Origin: Sphaerisporangium sp040685555
GTDB taxonomy: Bacteria > Actinomycetota > Actinomycetes > Streptosporangiales > Streptosporangiaceae
Direction: 5' to 3'
Length of the DNA: 64,000 nucleotides
Assembly: GCF_040685555.1 (NCBI RefSeq)
Contig: NZ_JBFBIK010000028.1
Coordinates: forward strand, 1 to 64,000
Shown: positions 19,429 through 28,588 of the stretch, piece by piece
How the letters are laid out: every line of letters starts with the position of its first letter
Numbering within the stretch: position 1 is the first letter of the stretch
Notes under the pieces: generated by a model
Databases searched by the model: none
Told to the model about the DNA's origin: nothing
The model's input: the letters and a program-made list of their open reading frames with translations, nothing else
Program-made: the position numbers and the translations under genes

Positions 19429-19739
19429 TGACCGGACCTCGACGCGATGACGACCATCAGCCGCAGGAGCTGTGGACGTGGTCCGCTGACGACCTGAACG
19501 GGCGCACAGTGCGCGGCGTGACCAACATCCCCGGGCGCGCACGCCGGGCACTGCTGGCCGCGCTGAACACCATGCCGAACAAGGGCGAGGGGACCATCCG
19601 CCAGGCCTGGCTGGACGTATTCGCCTACCCCTACCCCTGCTACCGCTACGGGCCTGTCCTGATGCACGCCTACCGCGACAAGACGACCGGCGTGATCGTC
19701 TTGCAGGACGGCCCGCCATCGATCGACGTGGCCCCATGA
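19428..19739 (+). CDS. Small conserved hypothetical protein
   Basis: 103 residues from ATG 19428, behind GGAGG at 19416-19420; the frame is open upstream to 19107, but that part shadows the preceding gene. It has no signal peptide or membrane segment. Central text RGVTNIPGRARRALLAALN and AWLDVFAYPYPCYRYGPV look structured. It overlaps the next gene by 4 nt (ATGA), so the three genes 19078-20407 form one translationally coupled unit. No family recognised. Confidence 0.65.
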   Translation: MTGPRRDDDHQPQELWTWSADDLNGRTVRGVTNIPGRARRALLAALNTMPNKGEGTIRQAWLDVFAYPYPCYRYGPVLMHAYRDKTTGVIVLQDGPPSIDVAP

Positions 19740-20407
19740 ACAGGCCCGGGGGCCGTCCCGCTTGCCAGGCGGACCCCGGCCGGCCGCCGCAGCGCGGCGG
19801 CCCGCGGCCGGTGCTGCGCGTCCCGTACGTGATCGCATGGTCGGAGGAGGCTGTCGCGCACCCACTGGTGTTCACCGAGCAGGGTCACACCCGGCGCCTC
19901 ACCTACATCGACCCGCGACCGGCGGACTGGGTGGACGGGATGCTACGCGCCCGCATCGGCGTGGACCGAGGCGGCGAACCGATGTGGCGGATGCTGAACG
20001 TCCGCAGGCAGTGGCTGTGCATGGAGGCGTTGCTGTGCCAGGTATGCGGGACATCGGGAAGGGACCTGGAGACCGGGCGGATCTGGTGGGTGATCACCAA
20101 GACCGGGTTCCGGGCGACCAGCCAGAACGGCGGGCTCACCAACGCCCCGCCCACCTGCCCCGCGTGCATCCCCGAGTCGCTCGCCTCCTGCCCGCAACTG
20201 CACAAATCCTGGGCGGTCTACACCGCCACGTCCGCCGAACCCGCGGGCGTACTGGCCGAGGTCTTCGAGCCCGACACGAACAAGGTCGCTCGCCGCACCG
20301 GCCACAACATGTTCGTCAGGTACGACGAACCCGCCCGGCATCCCTTCGTACTCGCCACCCAACTGGTGGTCACGCTCACCGACATGCGGCCGGAGCAGAT
20401 CCCTTAA
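19736..20407 (+). CDS. Conserved hypothetical protein with paired CxxC motifs
   Basis: 223 residues. Two CxxC pairs (CQVCGTSGRD and CPACIPESLASC) could form one zinc ribbon at residues about 101-150. The rest contains WSEEAVAHPLVF, IDPRPADWVDGML and a hydrophobic C-terminal strand FVLATQLVVTLTD. The start overlaps the previous stop by 4 nt. The last 32 nt overlap the end of the OLD-type nuclease gene on the other strand, and no terminator separates them. Last gene of a three-gene unit divergent from the HTH-TPR regulator; function not recognised. Confidence 0.7.
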   Translation: MNRPGGRPACQADPGRPPQRGGPRPVLRVPYVIAWSEEAVAHPLVFTEQGHTRRLTYIDPRPADWVDGMLRARIGVDRGGEPMWRMLNVRRQWLCMEALLCQVCGTSGRDLETGRIWWVITKTGFRATSQNGGLTNAPPTCPACIPESLASCPQLHKSWAVYTATSAEPAGVLAEVFEPDTNKVARRTGHNMFVRYDEPARHPFVLATQLVVTLTDMRPEQIP

Positions 20408-22739
20408 GCTCCTCCGTGCTGAGCTGACCTTGGTCTCGCAGACGCACGAGGACCGGGATGTGCCTGAGGCGCTGCAGGAAAGACTGGTAGTCAGGCACTC
20501 GGTTGAGAGGGTCTGTGCCTAGATTGAAGTCGCGTCGCAGGACAGCTGTCCCTGCTCGGATGGTGTCACCCGCGATGGTGTCGTCGGCCGCTGCGTCAAC
20601 GCGGCGTAGCATGATGGAGGCTTTGTCTCGCACGCACCCAGTGGGGTGGTCGTTTGCGAACTCCTCGATAATCCGTTCAACGCGCTGGTCTCGTCGGCTG
20701 TCGGACTCTCGCTCGCGTGCCAATTGGAGGGTCTCGTTGAGCTTCTTGAAAAGGGAGGCGAAGTTCGTGTCGAGGGTTGCGACATCGTCAGAAAGCGTAT
20801 TGTCCTCCTCGTGCTCCTGCAGGTAGGCGAGGAGTTCCTTGGCGAAACCTGCCTTGCCGATATCGGTCTTGAACGCCCTCTCGAATGCGGCCTCGACTGC
20901 ATCCCACATCGACGTGTTGTCGGCGTCGATGCCGGCCTTGATGGCCTTGTCGGTGAGCTTTGCTGTATCTGCTCCGCTCAATCCCAGAAGGCTAGAGGCG
21001 TAGCGGCGTGCGGCGATGCCGGCAAGCGTCAGAGGGACCAGGTCTTCGGGTTCCTCGATCGTGACACCAGCTTCGGCCTTCGCATTCACTTCCGTTGCCC
21101 ATTCGCCGACCATGACAATGAGGTCGTCGGCGACGGTTGGCCTGCCCTTCGCGCCGCCTCTGCGGATCTGTTTCCGCGCGTTCTCGCCAGCCGAGTCGCT
21201 GTCCAGGAGAACCGCGCAGGCAGGCTTGTTCTGGTCGCGTCCGCGTGCGAGGTACAGCATGTATGGCACGTTGGAGCCACCGGGAACAAGGGTGACCTGG
21301 TTGAGATCAAGGCACTCGCTCGGTGGTTTGCCCGCGCGGCGCAACCGGGCGTTCATGCCAGAGATAAGCACCTGGTCGGCGATTCCTTCGATGAACAAAT
21401 TATCGCCGCCGATGAATGCGGTCTCGGCGATGAAGGCACCCAGTGAGGTGCGAAGCGGCTCATAGTGGTTCTGCGTGACGTCCTTGACCAGGCGCGTCCC
21501 CTCATCGCGGGAGCCTTTGTCGACGACACGGACCCGATGCCCGGCGTTGCGGTTAATCAAAAACGGTGAGTGCGTGACGTAGACAACCTGGTCAGCCCGG
21601 TCGGAGTCCTCGGGGCGGGCATGGTCCTCCAGAACGCGCAAGAGGTCTTGTTGCCCGAGAGCGGATAGGTAAGCGTCCGGTTCGTCCATGAGCAGGACCT
21701 CAGGACGGTCGGCGGGACGATCATGCGACCTGAGTTGGACGTAGTAGCTGAGAAAGTAGGTGAGGCCGCGGCTACGCTCGCTGAACGAGTAGTCGGTACC
21801 GGTTCGGTCTCTGATGGTGAAAACCAGCTCATGCTCGCGAGGCGAGACTCGAAGCTGGAAGTCCTCGTCTTGGCTCCACCACCTGGAGATGTTGAGGTGT
21901 CGCGCGATGGACTTGTTCATCTCCTGGATCAGGGCGTTGACCAATCCCTCACGCTCATCCTTGATCGCGTTTTGGAGATCCTTGAAAGCAGAAGCCTCGA
22001 TACGGGCCACCTTGGTAAGCAGGAGGCGACCAAGTCTTTGCTGCTCGGTCTCGGCGGCCTCCGCAGCACTCAGAATGCTGAACAGGACTGATGCTTGGGA
22101 CCCCACGTCCTCGACAGTCCCGATCGCGTTGAGGAGGTCGAGTAATTTGACGCGGTCCCTGCGGCTGGCAAGGCGTGAACCTGTCCGCGCAAGTGCCGCA
22201 ATCGACACCGAGTCGGGCAGTTCGACCTGCGTCTTAAGCTGGTAGGCATGAGGAAGAAGTTGTTCGAGGCCTTTGCTCTGATCATCGTCTAGTTCGACGC
22301 GCTCCTCGGCGTCGTTGATGACCTCGATCGTGTGTGGGGCTCGCCGGAGCATTAGCAGGTCTCCGTTTGCCAGAAGCGGGATCTCCAGGGCGCTCATGGC
22401 AGCGGCGTCATCCTCAGTGAGTTCGAAGATGGCACCGACCTCAGGGAACAGGCGCAGGTCCTTCTCGACGGAGAACCGCGTCGAGTACCGGCAGAAGTCG
22501 CTCTGGCTGTGGCCTTCGCCGGTGAGGACGATGTTGATCGCGTCGAGGAGGTGCGACTTTCCTGACTCATTCGCGCCGACTACCGCGGTGATATCTTTCT
22601 CAAGATTGATGCGCACATGCGGGAGCCACCCGTCGGGTGTCTCCTGCCATGCTCTCTTGGTTGATCCGGGGTTCGCCTTCAACTCATAGTCGTAGTTGAA
22701 CGACTTATACCAACGAATCAACACTTCACGGATACGCAT
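20376..22739 (-). CDS. OLD-family ATPase with TOPRIM nuclease domain
   Basis: 787 residues. The N-terminal ATPase is ABC/SMC-like: Walker A GANESGKS (about 55-62), a long helical insert, signature-like FSERSRGLTYFLSY and Walker B LLMDEPD. The C-terminal TOPRIM has its Glu in FIEGIADQVLI and the DxD in LLDSDSAGENA. OLD nucleases cut or nick DNA under nucleotide control, and many act in phage defence, including GajA of Gabija. No UvrD-type GajB is adjacent: the next gene is unrelated and on the other strand, so this is a class 1 (solitary) OLD by context. Codon use is visibly less GC-rich than in its neighbours, suggesting horizontal acquisition. Confidence 0.9.
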   Translation of the reverse strand: MRIREVLIRWYKSFNYDYELKANPGSTKRAWQETPDGWLPHVRINLEKDITAVVGANESGKSHLLDAINIVLTGEGHSQSDFCRYSTRFSVEKDLRLFPEVGAIFELTEDDAAAMSALEIPLLANGDLLMLRRAPHTIEVINDAEERVELDDDQSKGLEQLLPHAYQLKTQVELPDSVSIAALARTGSRLASRRDRVKLLDLLNAIGTVEDVGSQASVLFSILSAAEAAETEQQRLGRLLLTKVARIEASAFKDLQNAIKDEREGLVNALIQEMNKSIARHLNISRWWSQDEDFQLRVSPREHELVFTIRDRTGTDYSFSERSRGLTYFLSYYVQLRSHDRPADRPEVLLMDEPDAYLSALGQQDLLRVLEDHARPEDSDRADQVVYVTHSPFLINRNAGHRVRVVDKGSRDEGTRLVKDVTQNHYEPLRTSLGAFIAETAFIGGDNLFIEGIADQVLISGMNARLRRAGKPPSECLDLNQVTLVPGGSNVPYMLYLARGRDQNKPACAVLLDSDSAGENARKQIRRGGAKGRPTVADDLIVMVGEWATEVNAKAEAGVTIEEPEDLVPLTLAGIAARRYASSLLGLSGADTAKLTDKAIKAGIDADNTSMWDAVEAAFERAFKTDIGKAGFAKELLAYLQEHEEDNTLSDDVATLDTNFASLFKKLNETLQLARERESDSRRDQRVERIIEEFANDHPTGCVRDKASIMLRRVDAAADDTIAGDTIRAGTAVLRRDFNLGTDPLNRVPDYQSFLQRLRHIPVLVRLRDQGQLSTEELKGSAPAACR

Positions 22740-22988
22740 CCCGCCCCCTTAGCCCTCACCAGGAGGCTTAGCAAACCACGAACCACTGACACTCTGGGTG
22801 AGATCACGACTGATCCGCTGTTGTAAGCCCCCGCGACTGCGCCGAACCTGCTTGGGTGAACAACTCAGGGGTAGCTCACCGGTCAATCCGGCTGGCTGCG
22901 GCTGCGCTCGAGGGCATGATCCGTACAGGAGCGATCAAGAAGCGTTGGCATCCCTGTCGGCCTCGGCCCGACCCTCCGACAACCCGAC

Positions 22989-23575
22989 ATGCGGCTCGTC
23001 GCGCGAGAGGTCCGCCGCAGCTTTCCCGAGACCCGGCTGGTGAGCCGGGAGATCCCCCTGCCCGCCCTCACTCACTGCCTGGCCGAGTATTAGGTCGACA
23101 TCCTGTGGGCAATGGCGCCTGTGCGGCATCCCGCCGTGGACTCGTTCCCCCTGACCAGCACAAGTCCGCGCATTGGCGTGGGGGCCGACCGGCATTCCCT
23201 CGCAGGCGCCGGAACGATGAATGTGGAGGACTTCAGCCAGCACCCGATCCACTACGACCCGGCCCCTACTGCGCCGGCGACTAGATGAACCAGTTCTGGC
23301 TCGGGGACATACGGCCACGCCGGGAGGCACGCCTAATCGGGATCTACTCCGAGAATTTCAGCCGCGTTCTGCAGCAAACCGCCGAAGGCGCAGCCGCGTT
23401 GGTCGTCTCGGCGGAGGCCACCATGCTCCTGAGCCCTCGTTTGCGGACGGTGACGCTGACCGGCGCCGCCCCCGTGATCTTCCATGCCGCACATCGGCGC
23501 AGCGACCGCCGCAGTCCCGTTCAAGCGGCCTTGGCAGCTTTTCAGGCTTTCGGTACAGACCAGGTAATGGACTAG
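22989..23575 (+). pseudogene. LysR-family regulator remnant (effector-binding domain)
   Basis: Reading from ATG 22989 gives a typical LysR effector domain start (REVRRSFPETRLVSREIPLP), broken by an in-frame TAG at 23091-23093. The same frame continues (ILWAMAPVRHPAVDSFPLTS) to about 23280. The match then continues in another frame from 23285 (MNQFWLGDIRPRREARLIGI) to the stop at 23575. The DNA-binding N terminus is missing. One nonsense codon and one frameshift make this a decayed gene. Its identity is my reading of the protein pattern. Confidence 0.7.
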
Positions 23576-23724
23576 TCGCTGGACTGCCCCAGCCGCACCC
23601 TGATGCCGAACGGATCGAGCACCAGCGACACGCGCTCGCCCCACGGCTGGTCGACCGGCCGCTCCACCAGCGTGAAGCCCCGCCGTTGCTGCTGTTTCTC
23701 GACCGCGAATTGTCCGCCGGAGTA
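23572..23724 (-). pseudogene. C-terminal fragment of a VOC/glyoxalase-like protein
   Basis: The last 50 codons of a minus-strand frame read YSGGQFAVEKQ..., then RGFTLVERPVDQPWGERVSL and DPFGIRVRLGQ before TAG. The PVDQPWGERV-DPFG pattern is typical of the last beta-alpha-beta unit of vicinal oxygen chelate proteins. Upstream the frame becomes meaningless, so only this tail is left. It meets the LysR remnant tail to tail. Confidence 0.5.
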
Positions 23725-23811
23725 CGGCGCCTGCGGCAGACCTATCGAACACGCCTTCCCGCCGGACCGCTGATCCTTCCCGGCTCGGGCGTCGGCTTCG
23801 AGGCTGGAACG

Positions 23812-24230
23812 GTGAGTACCGCAGTTGATCAGCGACTGCGGCTCGCCTTCACCTGTGCTCCGCCCGTCGACGCCGCCACCGAGCAGGGTTGGGAGAACTG
23901 CCGCGTTGCGGCCACAAGGCGCAAAGGTTTCGGCGCCGTCAGTGCGGTTGCCGAGGTCGGTGCACATCTGCTTCAGCAGTTGACCGACACCGTGGAGACT
24001 CTGCGACTGGACGACCGGAACCGGCCGCCGGCACGTACTGATGAACAGGAAGAGCACGTGGCTCGGATGCTGATAGCCGCCGCGTGGTACGCCCTCGCCT
24101 ACCGCAATCCCTTCGCCTTCCTGATACTTGCGACCCCCACCATCACCTGATTGACAACATGCTGGCCCAGGTGCATGCCGCGCAACTTCGGCAGCACTGT
24201 CCGGAACGTCCGCTTCGACGTTACGGGTAG
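23812..24230 (+). pseudogene. N-terminal or middle fragment of an uncharacterised actinobacterial protein
   Basis: A well-formed stretch from about 23812 (STAVDQRLRLAFTCAPPVDA, later FGAVSAVAEVGAHLLQQLTD and DEQEEHVARMLIAAAWYALA) ends at TGA 24148-24150. It continues in another frame as HHHLIDNMLAQVHAAQLRQH until about 24230. The abrupt frame change and the short length argue for decay. From memory, members of this family later carry an ADADLI...DIKST segment, which is found 3.5 kb downstream at 27762; that link needs an alignment. Confidence 0.5.
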
Positions 24231-24303
24231 TTGGTTCGCGTCCATGGGCCAGTACATGGTGCGGACGCGCAGCAGCGGGACGTACGACAACCCGTACAAC
24301 TGA
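24175..24303 (+). CDS. Possible 42-residue ORF or gene tail before a hairpin
   Basis: ATG 24175 to TGA 24301-24303 encodes 42 residues including NVRFDVTGSWFASMGQY and ending in SGTYDNPYN. The composition is protein-like and a strong hairpin follows 5 nt after the stop, as for the 3' end of a real gene. No ribosome-binding site precedes the ATG, so this may be the tail of a lost larger gene. Not recognised. Confidence 0.25.
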   Translation: MPRNFGSTVRNVRFDVTGSWFASMGQYMVRTRSSGTYDNPYN

Positions 24304-24308
24304 GCATG

Positions 24309-24345
24309 AAAAAAGGCCCTCTTCCCGGAACGGGAGAGGGCCTTT
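24309..24345. terminator. Rho-independent terminator-like hairpin
   Basis: AAAGGCCCTCTTCCCG, loop GAA, CGGGAGAGGGCCTTT: a stem of about 15 bp with one bulge. On the minus strand it is followed by seven T residues, so it is best as a minus-direction terminator; on the plus strand it could end the short frame finishing at 24303. Confidence 0.75.
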
Positions 24346-24452
24346 GATGTGTGCGGTCGAATCCGAAGTAAGGGCACGGTGGCTGCCGAGTAGCCCGAAG
24401 AAGATTAAGGTCATCTATTGAGTGCACGTCGAGTACCGATGTTGGAGGGCTA

Positions 24453-27400
24453 TTGGGCTGGCGTGACGAGATGACCACCGCGTTGAACGAGTGGCTCTCC
24501 GTCGAAGGTGGCGCTCAGCAGTCGGGCAGGTGGCGGCGTATCGGCGCGGCGCGGGCGGCTGCGGAGCCGGGCGTCTTCGTCGTCGATCTTCGTGGGATGG
24601 ACGTGAGCCCCGATCAGCTCGACGGGTTACGTCTGGCCGGTTCGGAGGAGACGAGCGTCCAGGCCGGGTTTCCAGTCATGGAAACGGTTGTCGAGGGGCA
24701 GATTCTGCAGGTTCGGGTGGCGGAGTTCGCGGCACACTCCGATCCATACCTCTGGTCGTTCCGTCAGCCGCCGGGGTTCCTCGTCAGAGCGTTACGTGAC
24801 GGCATCGGCGGAATCGGCGACGCCGGACTCGCCAACCTTCTCGCCCATGCCCGAATCGGGGGAACACTGGCGCGCGGTCCGGCTCCGGCTGGGCTGCTGC
24901 CCGCTCAGGCGCAGGCATACCACGCCTGTCTTGGCACGGGTGTGTGGCTGGTGTGGGGTCCGCCCGGGACGGGAAAGACCCGGCTGCTGCAGGCCGCCAT
25001 CTGCGACCTGATCGCCCAGGGGAAAAGGGTCCTCCTGGTGTCGGCCACCAATATCGCGGTGGACAACGCGCTGCTGGGTGTCCTCAGGCAGCACCGTCCT
25101 CCCGCCGGGCAGATCGTCCGGGTGGGGCCACCGCAGCTCCGGCAGGTCGCCGATGATCCCAAGGTCTGCCTTCCTCTCATCGTGCGCGCGCGGCTGGCGA
25201 AGGTGGAGAAGAAGCGCCGTGACGCGGCCGTACAGCTCAAGGAGATGCTTCGCGACGAGGAGCGGTTGCACCATTTGCGGGCCCTGCTGGCCGGCTTCGA
25301 CGCGGCAGCATATTCGAACGCCCGGTTGCGGCTGCGGAGACCGGAACTCGCCTGCGCACCGCTCACATCCGCGCTGGCGGAATGCGAACAGGCCCTGGAT
25401 GCGGGAGCTGTCGCGCTCGTCCGGGCACAGCGGCGACTCAAGGCCGCCGATGAGCGGGCGGCGGAGACGGTTGAGGCGCAGCGGCTGTGGCAGCAGGTCG
25501 AAGCCAAAGCGCACGAGGCGGCGGAGGTGGCGAACGCCGCGACCCAGGCCGAAGCTCGTGCTCTGACGTCCGAGGCCAGCTGCGGACTGCTGGAAGAGGA
25601 GGCCGCCCTGCTGTTACAGCCGTCCGGCAAACCCCGATGGCGGGATCGCCGCGCGTTCGCGGACATCGAGCGCCAGATCGCCGTCGCCAGGTCAGAGTCG
25701 GCCGAACTCCGTTCGCGGGCCGCAGCGGCGCGTGCCACGGCAGATCGCTTCCAGCGCGACACCGAGGCGTGGATCAGGGAATCGATCGCACGAGCGGGGT
25801 TCGAGCTCGACGAGATCCGAGACCGCATCGAGAAAGCCAATGACGCACGCAAGAGTCTCCACGATCTCCGCCTGGCCCAGCAGAAGACGGTGGAGCGGCT
25901 GGCGACCTTGCACCATGAGCTCTCGTCGTCCGAGACCGCTGAGAAACTCATCGCCGAATGCGACCGCCGTCGTTGGCCGAAGCAGCATGACGAAGCTGAA
26001 GACCTGCACCGCAGAGTCGCGCAGAACGCTCCCCGCCTTGAGCCTCTGAAGAAGAGCCATGAGGCCTTACAGAACGAGTACGAGACGCTGGCCCGTGACG
26101 CCCAAGGAGAGATCATCAAGGGCGCGCGGCTGGTGGCCACCACGCTGGCCCGGTTCCGCATCACCAAAGCGGTGGCCGATGGCCCCTATGACGTGGTGTT
26201 GATCGACGAGGCCGGCGCCGCGACCCTGCCGGAGGTGCTGCTGGCCACGGCCAAGGCGTCGGCGTGCGCCGTACTACTGGGCGACTTCCTGCAACTCGGG
26301 GCGGTTCTGCCCAAAGTCATCGAAGAGAGCAACCGCCCGGACATACGCCGCTGGCTCATCCCCGACGTCTACCGGCACTGCGGCATCACCACCCCCGAGG
26401 ACGCCACGAACCATCCGGGCTGCCTGATCATGGACACGCAGCACCGGTTCGGCCCACAGATCATGGAGGTGGCGAACCGGCTCGCGTACAAGGGAGTCCT
26501 CAAAATCGGCGGCACCGTCCGGCCGCGTGCCGCCGACGATCCGGAAATCGTCCTCATCGACACCGACGGGCTGCACGAACTCGCCCAAGTGCAACGCACC
26601 GGACGGAGCAGAGGATGGTGGCCCGCCGGGACACTGCTCTCCCGGGCTCTGCTCGACCTCCACAACGACGACGGCGAAATCGCCGGGGTGGTCACTCCCT
26701 ACGGTGACCAGGCGGCGGCGACCCTCGAGGCGCTTCGCGACATCGAACAGCCGGACGGCCAGCTGGCGGAGGTCGGCACGGCCCACCGTTTCCAGGGCCG
26801 GGAGTTCCCCATCGTCATCTTCGACACCGTGGAAGGACAATACGGTGATGGCATGTGGATGGCACAGGCCTCCATGATGCCGGGTGCGAGCGGATGGCAG
26901 CAGAAAGGCGGCCGCCTGTTCAATGTCGCGGTCACACGTGTCCAGACTCGGCTGTACGTCGTGGGCAGCCGCGAACGTATCCTGAACGCACCGCCCACGA
27001 CCGTATTCGGCCACATCGCTCAGCTCTTCCGCGAGCAGAAGGTCCGGTTCGTCAAAGCGACCGCACTGATCGCTCCGCCCGCAGCGGCCGGCGCGGAATT
27101 GGGCCCGTTCGGCGCTCGTCTGGCCGAGACGCTCGCCCGCCATGTCGAGATCACTGACGTCCACGACGAGCTCTCGTTCTACGAAGCGTTCACCGCCCGC
27201 CTCGCGGAGGCCAGGTCATCGATCTGGCTGTGGTCTCCCTGGGTGGCCGCACGTGTACGCACCCTGCTGCCCGTCCTGCGGGAGGCCGTCGGCCGAGGGG
27301 TACGTGTGACCGTCTTCGTCCGAGATCCCAGCGACACATTGCAGCAGAAAACGAACTTCACCGACTGCCTGACCGAACTACAGGCGATCGTTCCGGCGGT

Positions 27401-27731
27401 CGTCCGAGTCAACTACATGCATCAGAAGATCGCCGTGATCGACGAGCACACGGTGATGCTGGGCAGTCTCAACGCGCTCTCGCAGAGGTGGACGCGCGAA
27501 ATCATGCTGACCGTCCGTGGTGGACATTTCGCGCGCAAAATCCTCGAGCACGAGCACGCCGAAGACTTCAGCCGGCCGCCCCGCTGCGGCGGATGCCAAC
27601 GAAATGACGTGGACCTGCGGCGACGGTCGGACGGGCGATGGTTCTGGCGTTGTTACAACAGGGAGTGCCCAGGTCGCAGGGGCAATCGCGCCTGGACGAG
27701 CGACGTTTTATTCAGCCGCCGTCAGGCGTGA
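24453..27731 (+). CDS. SF1 helicase fused to a PLD-family nuclease (type II Mokosh-like)
   Basis: 1092 residues from TTG 24453, with GGAGGG only 3 nt upstream; ATG 24471 is an alternative. The helicase half is of the COG1112/Upf1 type: Walker A GPPGTGKTRLL (about 168-178), a 350-residue Ala/Glu-rich coiled coil, DEAG in VVLIDEAGAATLPE, LGDFLQLGAVLP, MDTQHRFGPQIM, GTAHRFQGREFPIVIFDT and NVAVTRVQTRLYVVGS. The C-terminal part has one PLD motif, HQKIAVIDEHTVMLGSLN (HxK, Asp, GSxN), and a final four-Cys zinc-finger (CGGC...C...C). This order matches the single-protein type II Mokosh anti-phage system (MkoC). A lone PLD motif usually means dimerisation. No second defence subunit is adjacent; gene remnants lie on both sides. 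Confidence 0.88.
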   Translation: MGWRDEMTTALNEWLSVEGGAQQSGRWRRIGAARAAAEPGVFVVDLRGMDVSPDQLDGLRLAGSEETSVQAGFPVMETVVEGQILQVRVAEFAAHSDPYLWSFRQPPGFLVRALRDGIGGIGDAGLANLLAHARIGGTLARGPAPAGLLPAQAQAYHACLGTGVWLVWGPPGTGKTRLLQAAICDLIAQGKRVLLVSATNIAVDNALLGVLRQHRPPAGQIVRVGPPQLRQVADDPKVCLPLIVRARLAKVEKKRRDAAVQLKEMLRDEERLHHLRALLAGFDAAAYSNARLRLRRPELACAPLTSALAECEQALDAGAVALVRAQRRLKAADERAAETVEAQRLWQQVEAKAHEAAEVANAATQAEARALTSEASCGLLEEEAALLLQPSGKPRWRDRRAFADIERQIAVARSESAELRSRAAAARATADRFQRDTEAWIRESIARAGFELDEIRDRIEKANDARKSLHDLRLAQQKTVERLATLHHELSSSETAEKLIAECDRRRWPKQHDEAEDLHRRVAQNAPRLEPLKKSHEALQNEYETLARDAQGEIIKGARLVATTLARFRITKAVADGPYDVVLIDEAGAATLPEVLLATAKASACAVLLGDFLQLGAVLPKVIEESNRPDIRRWLIPDVYRHCGITTPEDATNHPGCLIMDTQHRFGPQIMEVANRLAYKGVLKIGGTVRPRAADDPEIVLIDTDGLHELAQVQRTGRSRGWWPAGTLLSRALLDLHNDDGEIAGVVTPYGDQAAATLEALRDIEQPDGQLAEVGTAHRFQGREFPIVIFDTVEGQYGDGMWMAQASMMPGASGWQQKGGRLFNVAVTRVQTRLYVVGSRERILNAPPTTVFGHIAQLFREQKVRFVKATALIAPPAAAGAELGPFGARLAETLARHVEITDVHDELSFYEAFTARLAEARSSIWLWSPWVAARVRTLLPVLREAVGRGVRVTVFVRDPSDTLQQKTNFTDCLTELQAIVPAVVRVNYMHQKIAVIDEHTVMLGSLNALSQRWTREIMLTVRGGHFARKILEHEHAEDFSRPPRCGGCQRNDVDLRRRSDGRWFWRCYNRECPGRRGNRAWTSDVLFSRRQA

Positions 27732-27761
27732 CAGAGTGGCCCATCTCAGGGAGACAGCGCG

Positions 27762-27925
27762 ATGGAACTCCTCCGGCAGGCCTCTGCGTCGGACAGATGC
27801 GAGTCAGGCACCACCTTCGATGGCAGCGCCGATCTCCCGGCCGACGCGGACTTGATCGCCCAGGGGACGCTGATCGATATTAAGAGCACACGCCGTGTCC
27901 ACGCGTTCCCACTACCCACCGTGTA
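27762..27925 (+). pseudogene. Fragment with an ADADLI-DIKST motif (same family as the 23812 fragment?)
   Basis: From ATG 27762 the frame reads MELLRQASASDRCESGTTFD, then GSADLPADADLIAQGTLIDI and KSTRRVHAFPLPTVY before losing sense. The DADLI...DIKST pattern looks like the nuclease-fold-like tail segment of an uncharacterised actinobacterial family to which the fragment at 23812 may also belong. The rest of the C terminus is missing, and the sequence runs directly into another fragment in a different frame. Confidence 0.45.
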
Positions 27926-28588
27926 CAGCTCACCGGGAAGTCCTCCAGTGGCTGTGGACCGTGCTCCTCGCCGATGGAAGCCGGGCCCTGGCCCAGGCGG
28001 GCCGATGGGCCCAAGCGCTCCAGCACCTCCAAGACCACAACGGTGTCGGGCAGCGGCTTCTCGACGGCCGCCAAATCGCGATCATCGCCCACCACGTGGC
28101 CGGAGATCACCGGCTCGCCGCGCATCTCCTGGCCGAAACCTCCATGCAAACCCCCTGGGAGCAGGTCGTGGCAACCTGCCTGGCGGTCCTGACCAGCGAC
28201 CGCAGCACCGACACCAAAGCCATGACCGACAGCGTTCTCGCACTCGACGACGCACCCGGGCAGGTATTCTTCCGCACCCGTCTCAGACTCACCGCGATCG
28301 ACCTCACCGACGCCATCTCCCCTTTGGCTCACGCCATCGAGTCCGACGTACTGCGCTCAGGCGACGCCTACGCCGCCCGCGAAGTCTCCACCCCCGCAAC
28401 CTGCGCATCCCAGCTCTCCGCACGAGCCATCAGCACGTTCACCAGGCTCGTTGACACCTCGGGGCTGGGGAAAGAGTCAGTACCCGCCGACCTCCTGAAC
28501 CAGCTCACGACCGCGGTAACAGCGGCCGAAGCATCGCTGACCCGCGCGCTCACCCAGCACGACGCCCTCGCCGAGGAAACCGTCGCCC
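27926..28588 (+). pseudogene. Internal fragment of an unrecognised helical protein
   Basis: In the frame open from GTG 27895 the sequence becomes protein-like at about 27926: HREVLQWLWTVLLADGSRAL, LLDGRQIAIIAHHVAGDHRL, and later SVPADLLNQLTTAVTAAEAS. It is Ala/Leu-rich and probably all helical. It loses sense near 28585, where another fragment (SDR) begins in a different frame. Both ends appear to be break points, although the open frame itself runs to 28725. Family not named. Confidence 0.5.

Noticed and set aside
22856..23284. 142-codon plus-strand frame upstream of the LysR remnant
   Set aside because: Arg/Pro-rich and not protein-like; the LysR pattern is in another frame. A GntR-like LEGMIRTGAIKK stretch is too short to call.
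20376..27731. Gabija system (GajA plus GajB)
   Set aside because: The helicase is COG1112-like with a PLD domain, not UvrD-like, is 1.7 kb away and on the other strand.
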